Positions 16,374 through 25,458 of a stretch of 64,000 nt of DNA are shown here, piece after piece. The stretch's first letter is position 1; every line of letters starts with the position of its first letter. The notes beneath the pieces were generated by a model. That model searched no databases. It saw nothing but the letters and a program-made list of their open reading frames with translations, and had not been told where the DNA came from. The DNA is from Frankia nepalensis (GTDB lineage Bacteria > Actinomycetota > Actinomycetes > Frankiales > Frankiaceae), in the NCBI RefSeq assembly GCF_016786325.1, contig NZ_JADWYU010000137.1:1-64000 (forward strand). Reading direction: 5' to 3'. The translations under genes were made by a program, and so were the position numbers.

Positions 16374-19300
16374 GGCGCCCCGCCCACGCCGACGCCACCG
16401 CCGCCATCGCCGTCCGCGTTGCCGCCGTCCGCGCCGGCGGTGTCGCCGGCCGCCTCGCCGCCGGGCTGGGTACGGGCCGCCACATCCGGTCCGAAGGCGG
16501 GGGTGCCGTCGCCCCAGCCCGGGGCGACGGCGGTGCCGCTTTCCTTGTCGACGCCGACACCGAGGGTGCGCAGCAGCTCGAGCACCACGCCGACGACCAC
16601 CAGGTAGACGCCGGTGTCGAAGAACAGGCTGGTCACCAGCTCGACGTGGCCGAGCACCGGCACGTCGGTGGCGAGGACGTAGCTTCCCAGCACCGGCCCG
16701 CCGAACGGCACCGGCGCGAGCGCCGTGAGCGCGGCCACGGTCAGCCCGGCCCCGATCGCCCGGGGCGGGTGCGTGGGCACCGCCGGGCCGACCCGGTCCT
16801 GGCCGCCGGCCACGTAGCGCAGGACGAACGCCAGCCCCGCGACCAGCCCGCCGGAGAACCCGCCGCCGGTGCGGCCGTGCCCGGCGAACAGCAGGTAGAT
16901 CGAGAAGACCAGCAGGACGGGGAACACCGCCCGGGCCGTCACCTCGACCAGGACGGAACGGGTCGGGGCCGCCCCGGGCCAGGGCCGGTGGGCCGCCGCC
17001 GGCCCGTCGCCGGGCCGAGCGCCGCCCGCCGGGCCGGTCAGCAGGAGCAGGCTCGCGACACCCAGCGAGGCGACGGCCAGGACCGTGATCTCCCCGAGGG
17101 TGTCGAGCGCGCGGAAGTCCACGATGATCCCGTTGACGACGTTGGCCGCGCCGGTCTGCGCCGGGGAACGGGCCAGGTACTCGTAGCTGGCGACTCCTGG
17201 GCCGCGGTGCGCGGCGGAGGTGGCGATCGCGAACGCGCCGACCAGGAGCCCGACCGCGACGGCGACCAGCACCCGCGGCCAGCGCAGCACCGCCGTCCGT
17301 TCCAGCGTGGCGAACCGTTTCGGCAGCCGGCGCAGTACGAAGACGAACGCGATCAGGGACAGCGTCTCGACCAGGAACTGGGCGAGCGCCAGGTCGGGAG
17401 CGCCCTCGACCACGAACAGCGCCCCGCAGCCGTATCCGACCGCGCCGAGCAGCAGCGCCGCGGACAGCCGCGTCCGCGCCCGGATCACCGCGACGGCGGA
17501 GGCCAGCACGACCACGGCCAGCGGCAGCTGGATCGCGTAGTCGAAGACCGGAATCCGGGTCGGCCACCGGATCCCGCTGGCCAGCGTCGCTCCCGGCACG
17601 ACCACCGCCACGACCAGGATCGTGCTGAGGTACACCGGCAGCGACCCGACCTGCGTGCGCGCGGTGACCGCGAGCGCGAACCGGCCCACGCCGGTGACGA
17701 CCCGCTCGTAGCCGCGCTGCGCGTCGAACACGTCGGCGAGCCGGGCCCACGCCGGCGCGGCCCGGCGCGCCGGGCCGGTGTCCCCGCCCCGCCCCGCGCC
17801 CGCCGAGTCCTTCCGTGCCGCCGAACCCTTCCGTGCCGTCGAGGCCGCCGCGCCCGGCGGCGCAGGGAAGGCGGGCCGGCCACGGGAACGCTCCAGGGCC
17901 CCGACCGCGGCGAAGATCACGAGGCCGGCCGCGAACGCGACGGCGGTCAGCAGCGGAGCGGCGCCGGGCCCGTGCCACAGCGCCAGGTGGTAGGCGCCCG
18001 CCACGCCGGGCGGGAAGGCGTCGGCGTATCCGGCGACGAGGCCGTCGACGGCCGGCGCGGCCAGCCCGAGCCCGAGGCCGGCGGCGGCGAGCACGGCGGC
18101 GGGGCCGGTGAACGCCGGGCTCGCCGGCCGCCAGCCGCTCGGCGCGAGACCGGGCTTGGTCGCGAACGCCCCCCACCAGAAGCGCAGCGTGTAGGCCGCC
18201 GTCAGCGAGGCGCCGGCCAGCAGGGCGACCAGCAGCGCCGTGTGCCCGGCGCCGCCGGCGCGCAGCAGCCCGTCGAGCGCGGTCTCCTTGCCGAGGAAGC
18301 CGATCGTCGGGGGCAGCCCCGCCATCGACGCCCCGGCGAGCAGCGCCGTGGCCGCGAGCCACGGGGCGCGCCGGCCGACGCCGGACAGCGCCCGCAGGTC
18401 GCGGCCGCCGGCCCGGTGGTCGAGCACCCCGACGACCATGAACAGCGCCGCCTTGAACAGGGCGTGCGCGAGGATCAGGGTCGCGCCGGCGAGCGCCAGC
18501 GTGCGCCCGCCGAGGCCGACCAGGGCGACGAGCATCCCCAGCTGGCTGACCGTGCCGAACGCCAGCAGCAGCTTCAGGTCGGTGGCCACGAGCGCCCGCA
18601 GGCCGCCGACCAGCATCGTCACCGCGCCGAGCACCGCGGCCGGCGTGTTCCAGACATCCGACCAGCCCGCCGCGACGGAGGCGGGCGCGAGGGTCGCGAC
18701 CAGGAACACGCCGGCCTTCACCATCGCCGCGGCGTGCAGGTAGGCGCTGACCGGCGTCGGCGCGACCATCGCGGCCGGCAGCCAGGAGTGGAACGGCGCC
18801 TGCGCCGACTTGGTCGCCGCCCCGAGCAGGACCAGCGGCAGCGCGACGGCCACGATCCCGCCGGCCGGCGGCGGGTGGGCGACGATCCCGGAGATCCGGT
18901 AGGTCCCGGCCGCCTCGCCGAGCAGCACGAACCCGAACAGCATCGCCAGCCCGCCGACGGTGGTGACCAGCAGCGCCTGCACCGCCGAGCGCCGCGCCGC
19001 CGTGGCGAGCCCCGCCCCGCCGATCAGGACGAACGAGAAGACGGTCGTCAGCTCCCAGAAGACGTAGAGCGTCAGCAGGTCGTCGGCGAGCACCAGGCCG
19101 AGCATCGCCCCGGCGAACGCCAGCAGCGCGCTCGCCGACCGGCCGAACCCGCCGGCGTCGTGCGCGTGGTACCAGCGGGCGTAGACCAGGACGAGCGCGC
19201 CGACGCCGGTCACGAGCAGCGCCATCAGCAGCGCCAGCGGGCCGAGCCGGAACGCCGCCTCCAGCCGCAGCCCCGCGGCCCAGCGCACGACCGCCTCCGG

Positions 19301-19462
19301 CCGGGCGCCCGACGTGACGGCGTCGACCCGGGCCACCAGCAACCAGCAGAACGCGGCGGCCGGGACGAGGGCGGCGACCAGGTAGACACGGGCGCCGAGC
19401 CGGCGGGCGAGGATCGGCAGCAGCGCCGCGACCGCGAGGTGCGCCGCGATGGCGACGATCAT
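16370..19462 (-). CDS. mnhA: Mrp Na+/H+ antiporter subunit A fused to subunit B
   Basis: A 1030-residue protein. The N-terminal ~500 residues are the NuoL/MnhA proton-channel core, with PTPVSAYLHAAAMVKAG at about residues 235-250. A middle region carries the MbhE/DUF4040-type helices. About residues 830-970 are a complete MnhB domain (LVEVTARAVFPVLLVFSIYL, then GGGFSGGLVAGLAFVLRY). This explains the absence of a separate mnhB gene and is a common actinobacterial fusion. It is the first gene of the operon A(B)-C-D-E-F-G. The ATG at 19462 lacks a strong ribosome site, and the frame is open further upstream, so the start is not certain. Confidence 0.93.
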   Translation of the reverse strand: MIVAIAAHLAVAALLPILARRLGARVYLVAALVPAAAFCWLLVARVDAVTSGARPEAVVRWAAGLRLEAAFRLGPLALLMALLVTGVGALVLVYARWYHAHDAGGFGRSASALLAFAGAMLGLVLADDLLTLYVFWELTTVFSFVLIGGAGLATAARRSAVQALLVTTVGGLAMLFGFVLLGEAAGTYRISGIVAHPPPAGGIVAVALPLVLLGAATKSAQAPFHSWLPAAMVAPTPVSAYLHAAAMVKAGVFLVATLAPASVAAGWSDVWNTPAAVLGAVTMLVGGLRALVATDLKLLLAFGTVSQLGMLVALVGLGGRTLALAGATLILAHALFKAALFMVVGVLDHRAGGRDLRALSGVGRRAPWLAATALLAGASMAGLPPTIGFLGKETALDGLLRAGGAGHTALLVALLAGASLTAAYTLRFWWGAFATKPGLAPSGWRPASPAFTGPAAVLAAAGLGLGLAAPAVDGLVAGYADAFPPGVAGAYHLALWHGPGAAPLLTAVAFAAGLVIFAAVGALERSRGRPAFPAPPGAAASTARKGSAARKDSAGAGRGGDTGPARRAAPAWARLADVFDAQRGYERVVTGVGRFALAVTARTQVGSLPVYLSTILVVAVVVPGATLASGIRWPTRIPVFDYAIQLPLAVVVLASAVAVIRARTRLSAALLLGAVGYGCGALFVVEGAPDLALAQFLVETLSLIAFVFVLRRLPKRFATLERTAVLRWPRVLVAVAVGLLVGAFAIATSAAHRGPGVASYEYLARSPAQTGAANVVNGIIVDFRALDTLGEITVLAVASLGVASLLLLTGPAGGARPGDGPAAAHRPWPGAAPTRSVLVEVTARAVFPVLLVFSIYLLFAGHGRTGGGFSGGLVAGLAFVLRYVAGGQDRVGPAVPTHPPRAIGAGLTVAALTALAPVPFGGPVLGSYVLATDVPVLGHVELVTSLFFDTGVYLVVVGVVLELLRTLGVGVDKESGTAVAPGWGDGTPAFGPDVAARTQPGGEAAGDTAGADGGNADGDGGGGVGVGGAP

Positions 19463-19680
19463 CGACCGCCCGTGGCTACGGCGACCGGCGACCGGTCCGG
19501 CCGTCACCGCGGCCGTGCCCACCGTCGCCCGACATCCGCCCACCTGTCCCGGTCGTCCGCTGGCCTCGCCCACGCCCTCAGGGGGCCAGCTTCGCGCCCC
19601 GGAGCCACCACGGTCCGTGCCCACGTGATCTCGGGCGTTTCGCGACCGGCGGGACAGACACCACCGGAACGACGGACGGC

Positions 19681-21600
19681 TCAGGGTGTCGCGATCGGCC
19701 ACCAGAACGCGCTGTCGGCGAGCAGGCCGAACAGCCGGTCCGCCGGGCCGGGGGCGCCGTGGACGGTGGCCCGGCCGGCGGCGCGCAGGTCCGCGAGCGT
19801 GGCCTCGCCGAGCAGCGCCGCGACGAGGTCGGACCTGGTCAGCCGCAGCACGCTCGCGCCGGCCGTCTCCTCGTCGCCGAGCGCGCGGTGGCGCAGCACG
19901 CCGTTGCGTACCTCGACGCGCCACCGGCCGGCCGGCTCGTCGATCTCGAGGTCGAGGGTGAACGGCTCCTCGGCGCCGGCGCGCGGGCCGTCGAGGCGAG
20001 TGCCGGCGTAGTCAAGCAGCGTGCCGACCGGCATGGCCCGCGCCGTGTCGGCGCTGGCCGTGCCGGTGGCCGGCAGGCCGGTGGGCACCCCGCGGCGCAG
20101 TTCGTCGGCGCCGGCGAGGTAGAAGTTCCGCCACGGCGCGTTCTCGGTCTGGTAGGCGAGCTGCTCGCAGGCCCGCGCGGCCAGCTCCCGGGCCGGCCGG
20201 TGGTCGGGGTGGCCGAACACGACGTGGTTGAGCACCTGCAGGACCCACCGGTAGTCGCCGCGGTCGAAGTACTCCTCGGCCTTCGCGACGACGGCGGCCG
20301 GTCCGCCCATCATCTCGGTGTAGCGGCGCCCGGCCGGTTCCGGCGGCAGCGGGTGCAGGTTCGCCGGGTTGCCGTCGAACCAGCCGAGGTAGCGCTGCCA
20401 GACCGCCTTCACGTTATGGCTGACCGAGCCGTAGTAGCCGCGGTTGTACCACTTCTCCGCCAGCCGCGGCGGCAGCTCGATCATCTCCGCGCACTCGAGC
20501 ATCGTGTAGCCGGCGTTCGCCAGCCGCAGCGTCTGGTCGTGCAGGTACTTGTAGACGTCCGCCTGGTCGGTCAGGTACTCGGAGAGGGCGGCGGTGCCCC
20601 ACCGGGGCCAGGAATGCGTCGAGAACAGGACATCCGAGTCGGCGGCGAACAGCGCGGCGGTCTCGTTGAGGTAGCGCGCCCAGGCTCGGGCGTCGCGCAC
20701 CTGCGCGCCGCGCAGCGTGTAGAGCTGGTGCATGGTCGCGTTCGCCGTCTCCGCGACGAACAGCGCCCGCCGGTCCGGCAGGTGCATGTTCATCTCGGCC
20801 GGTGCCTCGGTGTCCGGTACCAGCTGGAACACCAGCCGCACCCCGTCGAGCTCGACCCGCTCACCGGTGGCCCTGATGATCCGGGTCGGCGGGATCAGGG
20901 TCGGCGCGCCGAGGGAGTTCGTCAGCCCCTGCCCGCCGGAGACCTGGCCCGCCGGCCCCTTCGGCAGCAGCGCGCCGTACATGTTGACCGCCCGGCGGCT
21001 CATCGCGGTCCCGGCGAAGACGTTCTCGGTGACGGCGTGTTCCAGGAACCCCTCGGGCGCCAGGATCTCCACCCGGCCGGCGGCGACGTCCGCCGGGTCG
21101 ACGACGCCCGCGACGCCGCCGTAGTGGTCGGCGTGGCTGTGGCTGTGGATCACCGCGACGACCGGCCGGTCACCCCGGTGGCGTCGGTAGAGGTCCAGGG
21201 CGGCGCGGGCGACGCCGGCGGTCACGAGGGGATCGACGACGATCACCCCGGTGTCACCCTCGATGAACGTGACGATGGAGATGTCCATCCCGCGGACCTG
21301 GTAGATCCCCTCGGCCACCTCGAACAGGCCGGTGGTGGCCATCAGCCGGGCGTAGCGCCACAGGCTCGGGTTCACGGTCTCCGGGGCGGCCGCGCCGTCG
21401 CGGAGGAACTCGTATGGCCGGGAGTCCCACGAGGTGAAGCCCGACGGATCCTGGACGACCAGGCCGCGGACCTCCTCGATCAGCCCACGCCGGGCGTCGG
21501 CGAAGTCGGCCTCGTCCCCGAAGGGCAGCGCCCGCGCCGTCGCCTCGTTCACCGCCCGGGTCGGTTCGGACACCCTCGGCCGCTCGTCGACTCCGACCAT
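19681..21600 (-). CDS. Linear alkylsulfatase (metallo-beta-lactamase fold)
   Basis: A 639-residue type III alkylsulfatase of the SdsA1/BDS1 family. It cleaves primary alkyl sulfates such as dodecyl sulfate to alcohol and sulfate using a binuclear zinc site. The metal-binding motif HSHSHADHYGG is at about residue 155, followed by the family pattern FVAETANATMHQLYTLRG. The C-terminal ~120 residues form an SCP2-like domain (LDLEIDEPAGRWRVEVRNG...) that would hold the alkyl chain. No signal peptide is visible. The ATG at 21600 lies after GAGGAGGGGAG. A GTG at 21606 is an alternative. The gene stands alone. Confidence 0.92.
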   Translation of the reverse strand: MVGVDERPRVSEPTRAVNEATARALPFGDEADFADARRGLIEEVRGLVVQDPSGFTSWDSRPYEFLRDGAAAPETVNPSLWRYARLMATTGLFEVAEGIYQVRGMDISIVTFIEGDTGVIVVDPLVTAGVARAALDLYRRHRGDRPVVAVIHSHSHADHYGGVAGVVDPADVAAGRVEILAPEGFLEHAVTENVFAGTAMSRRAVNMYGALLPKGPAGQVSGGQGLTNSLGAPTLIPPTRIIRATGERVELDGVRLVFQLVPDTEAPAEMNMHLPDRRALFVAETANATMHQLYTLRGAQVRDARAWARYLNETAALFAADSDVLFSTHSWPRWGTAALSEYLTDQADVYKYLHDQTLRLANAGYTMLECAEMIELPPRLAEKWYNRGYYGSVSHNVKAVWQRYLGWFDGNPANLHPLPPEPAGRRYTEMMGGPAAVVAKAEEYFDRGDYRWVLQVLNHVVFGHPDHRPARELAARACEQLAYQTENAPWRNFYLAGADELRRGVPTGLPATGTASADTARAMPVGTLLDYAGTRLDGPRAGAEEPFTLDLEIDEPAGRWRVEVRNGVLRHRALGDEETAGASVLRLTRSDLVAALLGEATLADLRAAGRATVHGAPGPADRLFGLLADSAFWWPIATP

Positions 21601-21947
21601 CGCCACTCCCCTCCTCGCCCTCGCCCTCGCCCAGCTATTTACCCTCCGCTCACGATCAAGTACCGAAGGTCCATCGATCGGCGCCCGTCCCGCCGGCGCA
21701 AGCGGCCGCGCGCGGCGGTTTCCCCTGCGGGCAGGGGTGTCAGCCAGGCGACGCGCGATCCCGGAACTGGGGACGGGGGCAGGCCGTTGACCCAGGTGCG
21801 AGCTGCCCGACCCCCTGCTCCTGGGTCGCGCCGGGGTCCTCCCTCCCGGAGATCCGCTCGGCCCGCCGATCGCGTCTTCCCCCCACCGCGACGGCGGGCC
21901 GAGCGCCCCCGCTCGCTTGCCGGCCTCGGGTCTCGCTGGTCGCGGAA

Positions 21948-22204
21948 CTATGGCTGCCGGGTCAGGCGGGCGTCACCCAGCACGAGTGGGTCGCGGGTGA
22001 GGGCCGGGACGGTGCGCTCGCACTCGAGACGCAGGACGCCGGTCACGTCGAGGTCGATCTCGACCGGCTTGCCGATCATTAGGGTGTAGGTGCCGAGCCT
22101 TCGGTTGTCACCTCGGCGCTGGACCGCCACACCTCACCCATGGCTCCTCGGCCGATCACCTTCTCCAGGCGGTACGAGCCGCCGAAACGTTCGCTCGTGG
22201 GACC
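21948..22204 (-). pseudogene. Internally deleted Ser/Thr protein kinase relic
   Basis: On the minus strand, the segment from about 22195 to 22130 encodes SERFGGSYRLEKVIGRGAMG followed by EVW, which is the N-lobe glycine-rich loop of an actinobacterial Ser/Thr kinase. The frame then breaks. In another frame, 22092-21948 encodes a piece ending PVEIDLDVTGVLRLECERT and VLGDARLT, which resembles the last strands of an NPCBM-like sensor domain found at the C-terminus of such kinases. All of the catalytic core is missing. This looks like one kinase gene that lost its middle by deletion and frameshift. The C-terminal assignment is less certain than the N-lobe. Confidence 0.5.
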
Positions 22205-22417
22205 TTGCCTTCGCGATGAGCGACCGGTTGCGCCACAGCCTCCACCAGATCGCGACGTTGCGACCTCTTCGATCTGTTGACTGACGGCCTGTCCGCGCGG
22301 GCGTCGATGACGAACCGTCACGATCACACGGAGGCCACGGCGATTCCACAACGGTCCCCTCAGCGGGGAAGGCACCGATCGCGAGAAGGAACGAACGACA
22401 GTTGTCCACCATCGCTA

Positions 22418-22429
22418 AAACATTTGTTT
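22418..22429. promoter_or_regulatory. AT-rich palindrome upstream of small membrane protein gene
   Basis: AAACATTTGTTT is a perfect palindrome in an AT-rich patch about 185 bases before the start at 22614. It may be an operator or part of a promoter. No partner regulator is adjacent. Confidence 0.25.
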
Positions 22430-22584
22430 CACCGCGGTTCACCCGATGGACGGTGGGCGGTTCGGCGGAACGGCAGACGCGAGGTCGGTGAACGGGCTTT
22501 GTCGGCTAACCGTCAGCACGGGGATCGAAAGACGATTGAGGGTGGCGGCCGCCTCGGAGGAGGATCGGGTCGTCGATTCCACAT

Positions 22585-22612
22585 AGAAAGATCTCCGAAC
22601 AGAAAGATCTCC
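22585..22612. repeat. 12-bp direct repeat next to start codon
   Basis: AGAAAGATCTCC occurs at 22585-22596 and again at 22601-22612, ending one base before the ATG at 22614. No ordinary Shine-Dalgarno is visible between the second copy and the start. The role is unknown. Confidence 0.6.
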
Positions 22613-22613
22613 T

Positions 22614-22841
22614 ATGAGCACCTCGGTCGTGCTGCCGGTCGTCGGTGGTGTCGTCGTCCTGGCGCTGGTCCGGCTGGCCGCGTGGGCGGTGCGCGCCCGT
22701 AACCACAACGCCGTCCAGTCGCTCAACGCGGCCGTCCAGTCCATTCCGACGAGCATCGTCGCAAGCCTGGGCCGCTTTCACCAGGAGCCGTACCTCGAGG
22801 CGACGGCGGCCGCGCGCGCGGACCTTCGCCTCCAGTTCTGA
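22614..22841 (+). CDS. Small single-pass membrane protein
   Basis: A 75-residue protein. Residues 5-27 (VVLPVVGGVVVLALVRLAAW) form a transmembrane helix or uncleaved signal anchor, and the rest is an amphipathic Ala/Gln/Asn-rich helix (NHNAVQSLNAAVQSIPTSIV). The stop codon overlaps the next start as TGATG, so it is coupled to the larger membrane protein downstream and probably works with it. I do not recognise a family. The upstream leader holds a 12-bp direct repeat instead of a clear ribosome site. Confidence 0.65.
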   Translation: MSTSVVLPVVGGVVVLALVRLAAWAVRARNHNAVQSLNAAVQSIPTSIVASLGRFHQEPYLEATAAARADLRLQF

Positions 22842-24736
22842 TGGTCCTCGAGCTGGGCCTCGCGATCTGCGCGATCGCCGGCTGGTTCGCCCTGTTCGGC
22901 GCCTGCCTGCTGCGCACCAGGCCACGCCCCGTCACGCCCGTCGCGCCGACGCGGGACTTCGGCGGTGACGAGCCGCCGGCGGTCGTCAGCCTGCTCGCGC
23001 ACGGCTGGAAGCACACCGACGCCGCCGCCCGCTCCACCCTGCTCGACCTCGCGGCCCGCCGCCTCGTCGAGCTGCGCCAGCCGGGCGGCGACCCGGCCCA
23101 GACCACGATTCACGTGCCCCGCCCCGGCAAGGACGACGACGCGGGCCTCACGGCCTACGAGCGCCGTGTCCTCGACCGGGTGCGGGGACTCGCCGCCGGC
23201 GGGGTGCTCCCCCTGACCGCGCTCACCTTTCGCGACCCCGAGCAGGCGAAGGCCTGGTCGCGGCGGCTGAAGGCCGAGGTCATCGCGGACGCGCGCACGC
23301 GCGGGCTCACCCGCCGCCGGTTCTCCTCGCGGACCAGGAGCGTGCTGACCGCCGCCGCCATCGTGGCGACACTCGCCGTACTCGTCGCGATGCTGCACCA
23401 CGGCCACCGCACGCATCCGGGGCCGGGCCCGGCGCTCGCGGCGACCATCCCGACCTTCCTCGTCCTGGTCGCGCTCGCCAACCTGCCGCTGGGCGAGCGG
23501 GACACGCCGGCGGGCCGGGCCGCGGCGGCGCGCTGGCTGGGGCTGCGGGACTTCCTGCGCGGCGACGAGGCATTCGCCGCGCTCCCGCCCGCGGCGGTCG
23601 CCGTCTGGGACCGCTACCTGCCCTATGGCGGCGCCCTCGGCGTGACCCACGTCTGCGACGAGGCCGTCGACCTCGGGATGGGTGACCGCACCCTGGTGTG
23701 GTCGTCGTTCGGCGGCACCTGGCACCAGGTACGGGTGCGCTACCCGAGGCTGTGGGGCCGGTACGGCAAGGAGGCGCTGCCGCTGGCCGCCTCGGCGACC
23801 GGCTGCCTCGTCGCCGGCGTCGCCCTGCTGTACTACCGCGGCCGGGCCGTCGACGGCCTGGTCGGCGAGCTCCACGGCCTGTTCTGGCTCGCCAGCCTGC
23901 TCGGCGGTCTCTACCTGGCGGGGCGGGGCGCGTACCGGCTGCTCCGCGCGGCCGTGGACGTGTCGTCGCCGGTCACGGTGACCGGCGAGGTGCTGTGGGA
24001 CGCGCCCTGGCGGATGAAGTCCGTCAACGAGGACGAAAGCGTGCCCTGGCTGTACTACCTGGCGGTCGACGACGGCCAGACGGACGGCTCCCCGTATCCC
24101 CGCACGACCGCGTGGGGCGTGCCGCGGGAACTGTGGGACCGGTACCAGGTCGGCGACGTCATACGCCTGACCGCCCGGCCGTGGACCCGGCGTGTCCTCG
24201 ACGTCGCCGTCGTGGAGAAGGGGCGAGCCCGCCAGCTGCTCGAGCCGACGACCGACGACGCGACCGAACGTCTCATCGCCGAGGCGATGGGAGTCGCGAC
24301 GCCCGGTTGGCGACCCGAGGCCGGGGCGGACGTGCCGCCGGCGGGCGAGCTGCTGACCGTCGACGAGGTCAGCCGCGCCGTGGGCAGGCAGGTCACGGTC
24401 GCCCAGTCGCCGATCGCGCCGAGATCGATGTCGATCCGGCTCTTCGAGGCCGACGGCCGCCGGGCGGCGCTGGTCGTCGTCGGCAGGGGCCTGGCCGGCC
24501 GCCTCGCGATGCGCCGCCACCGGGGCGGAGCGCCGCTGCCGGGCATCGGTGACGAGGCATACCAGGGCGACCGCTGGGCCATCGCGCGCAGCGGAGACCT
24601 CGTGGTGAGCGTGCGCGCCGAGGGCAGGGCCGAACTCCCGCACCCCGGCAACCTGCCCTGGCTGCTGTCGACCGCGGTGAGCCGCCTCCCCGACGACCAG
24701 CCTCGCCGCGATCCTTCCAGCTTCTCCGCGCCGTAG
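22841..24736 (+). CDS. DUF2207-like predicted membrane protein
   Basis: A 631-residue protein with an N-terminal helix (residues 4-24), then a DUF2207-like soluble block (PPAVVSLLAHGWKHTDAAAR, with DLAARRLVEL), two hydrophobic helices at about 168-210, and two more at about 310-365. These are followed by a C-terminal soluble region of about 250 residues. The arrangement of a winged-helix-like block between membrane helices resembles the C-terminal half of DUF2207 proteins. The function is unknown. It is translationally coupled (TGATG) to the 75-residue membrane protein upstream. Confidence 0.65.
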   Translation: MVLELGLAICAIAGWFALFGACLLRTRPRPVTPVAPTRDFGGDEPPAVVSLLAHGWKHTDAAARSTLLDLAARRLVELRQPGGDPAQTTIHVPRPGKDDDAGLTAYERRVLDRVRGLAAGGVLPLTALTFRDPEQAKAWSRRLKAEVIADARTRGLTRRRFSSRTRSVLTAAAIVATLAVLVAMLHHGHRTHPGPGPALAATIPTFLVLVALANLPLGERDTPAGRAAAARWLGLRDFLRGDEAFAALPPAAVAVWDRYLPYGGALGVTHVCDEAVDLGMGDRTLVWSSFGGTWHQVRVRYPRLWGRYGKEALPLAASATGCLVAGVALLYYRGRAVDGLVGELHGLFWLASLLGGLYLAGRGAYRLLRAAVDVSSPVTVTGEVLWDAPWRMKSVNEDESVPWLYYLAVDDGQTDGSPYPRTTAWGVPRELWDRYQVGDVIRLTARPWTRRVLDVAVVEKGRARQLLEPTTDDATERLIAEAMGVATPGWRPEAGADVPPAGELLTVDEVSRAVGRQVTVAQSPIAPRSMSIRLFEADGRRAALVVVGRGLAGRLAMRRHRGGAPLPGIGDEAYQGDRWAIARSGDLVVSVRAEGRAELPHPGNLPWLLSTAVSRLPDDQPRRDPSSFSAP

Positions 24737-24737
24737 C

Positions 24738-24764
24738 GGCCGGCGGCGCCGCCGCCCGCCGGCC
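24738..24764 (+). terminator. GC hairpin after the DUF2207-like gene
   Basis: GGCCGGCGG (24738-24746) pairs perfectly with CCGCCGGCC (24756-24764), starting one base after the stop codon. There is no U-tract. It is likely a GC-type terminator. Confidence 0.5.
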
Positions 24765-24937
24765 GAGCCGACGTGGACTGGTCGGAGCCGCCGTGGTTGG
24801 CCGCCCACGGCTGTGGTGGGTTCGGGCTTGCCGGGCCAGTCGGCCAGTAGCCGACATTCCGGCAAGCCGCGGTCGGTGGCGCGTGGAAGGGGCCGGCAAG
24901 CTGGGTCTGCCGCCGTGCGCGGTGCAGGCGGTGACGG

Positions 24938-25375
24938 TCAGGTGACCGGCTGGGACGTCGTCCGCTCGCAGCGCCGCCGCAGGCCCTGGGCCTCGGTGTC
25001 GACGTAGCGGCGGACGAGGCGCGCCATGAACAGCCCGACGATCGGCGCCAGCGGCCCGGACTGTCGCAGGCTCAGCGTCACGGTCACCGCGTCGCCTCCC
25101 GCGGCCGGCACGATGCGGTGGTCCGCGACGGTGGTCATCCCGGTGGCCTTGGAGATCCACGAGAAGCCCTGGCCCGGCTTCAGGTCGTTCACGGTCCACT
25201 CGGCCACTGGCAGCCTGGGCTGCTGGATCCGGACGACGGCGCCCTCGCGCAGCTCGCCGTCCGCGCGCGCGTTGGTCACGGTCGGAGTCCAGTCGGGCCA
25301 GCGTTCCACGTCCCGCATCACCGCCCACACCTCGTCGGGCGTGGCGTCAATGACCACGGATGTCTCGTAGTACAT
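24938..25375 (-). CDS. SRPBCC family (polyketide cyclase-like) protein
   Basis: A 145-residue START/SRPBCC-fold protein. It begins MYYETSVVIDATPDEVWAVM and has the family's WPDWTPTV strand and a C-terminal amphipathic helix (PIVGLFMARLVRRYVDTEAQ). These proteins bind hydrophobic ligands in a deep pocket. The ATG at 25375 has GGAGG eight bases upstream. It is divergent from a TetR gene whose double operator lies about 52 bases upstream of this start, so the TetR protein probably controls it. Confidence 0.85.
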   Translation of the reverse strand: MYYETSVVIDATPDEVWAVMRDVERWPDWTPTVTNARADGELREGAVVRIQQPRLPVAEWTVNDLKPGQGFSWISKATGMTTVADHRIVPAAGGDAVTVTLSLRQSGPLAPIVGLFMARLVRRYVDTEAQGLRRRCERTTSQPVT

Positions 25376-25426
25376 GGCGTGCCTCCAGAACGATCCGAGC
25401 AGGTGGACGCGGCGGCTGCCACAATC

Positions 25427-25458
25427 CGTACCACTTGGTACATGTACCATCTGGTACG
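25427..25458. promoter_or_regulatory. Double-palindrome operator overlapping the TetR start
   Basis: GTACCACTTGGTAC (25428-25441) and GTACCATCTGGTAC (25444-25457) are two near-palindromic boxes that together form a 32-base near-perfect palindrome centred on ACATGT. The second box touches the GTG start of the TetR gene. It is the likely autoregulatory operator, shared with the divergent SRPBCC gene. Confidence 0.75.

Noticed and set aside
16646-20011. A 1121-codon plus-strand open frame
   Set aside because: It is the complement of mnhA and part of the alkylsulfatase gene, with low-complexity Arg/Asp/Gln sequence and no domain.
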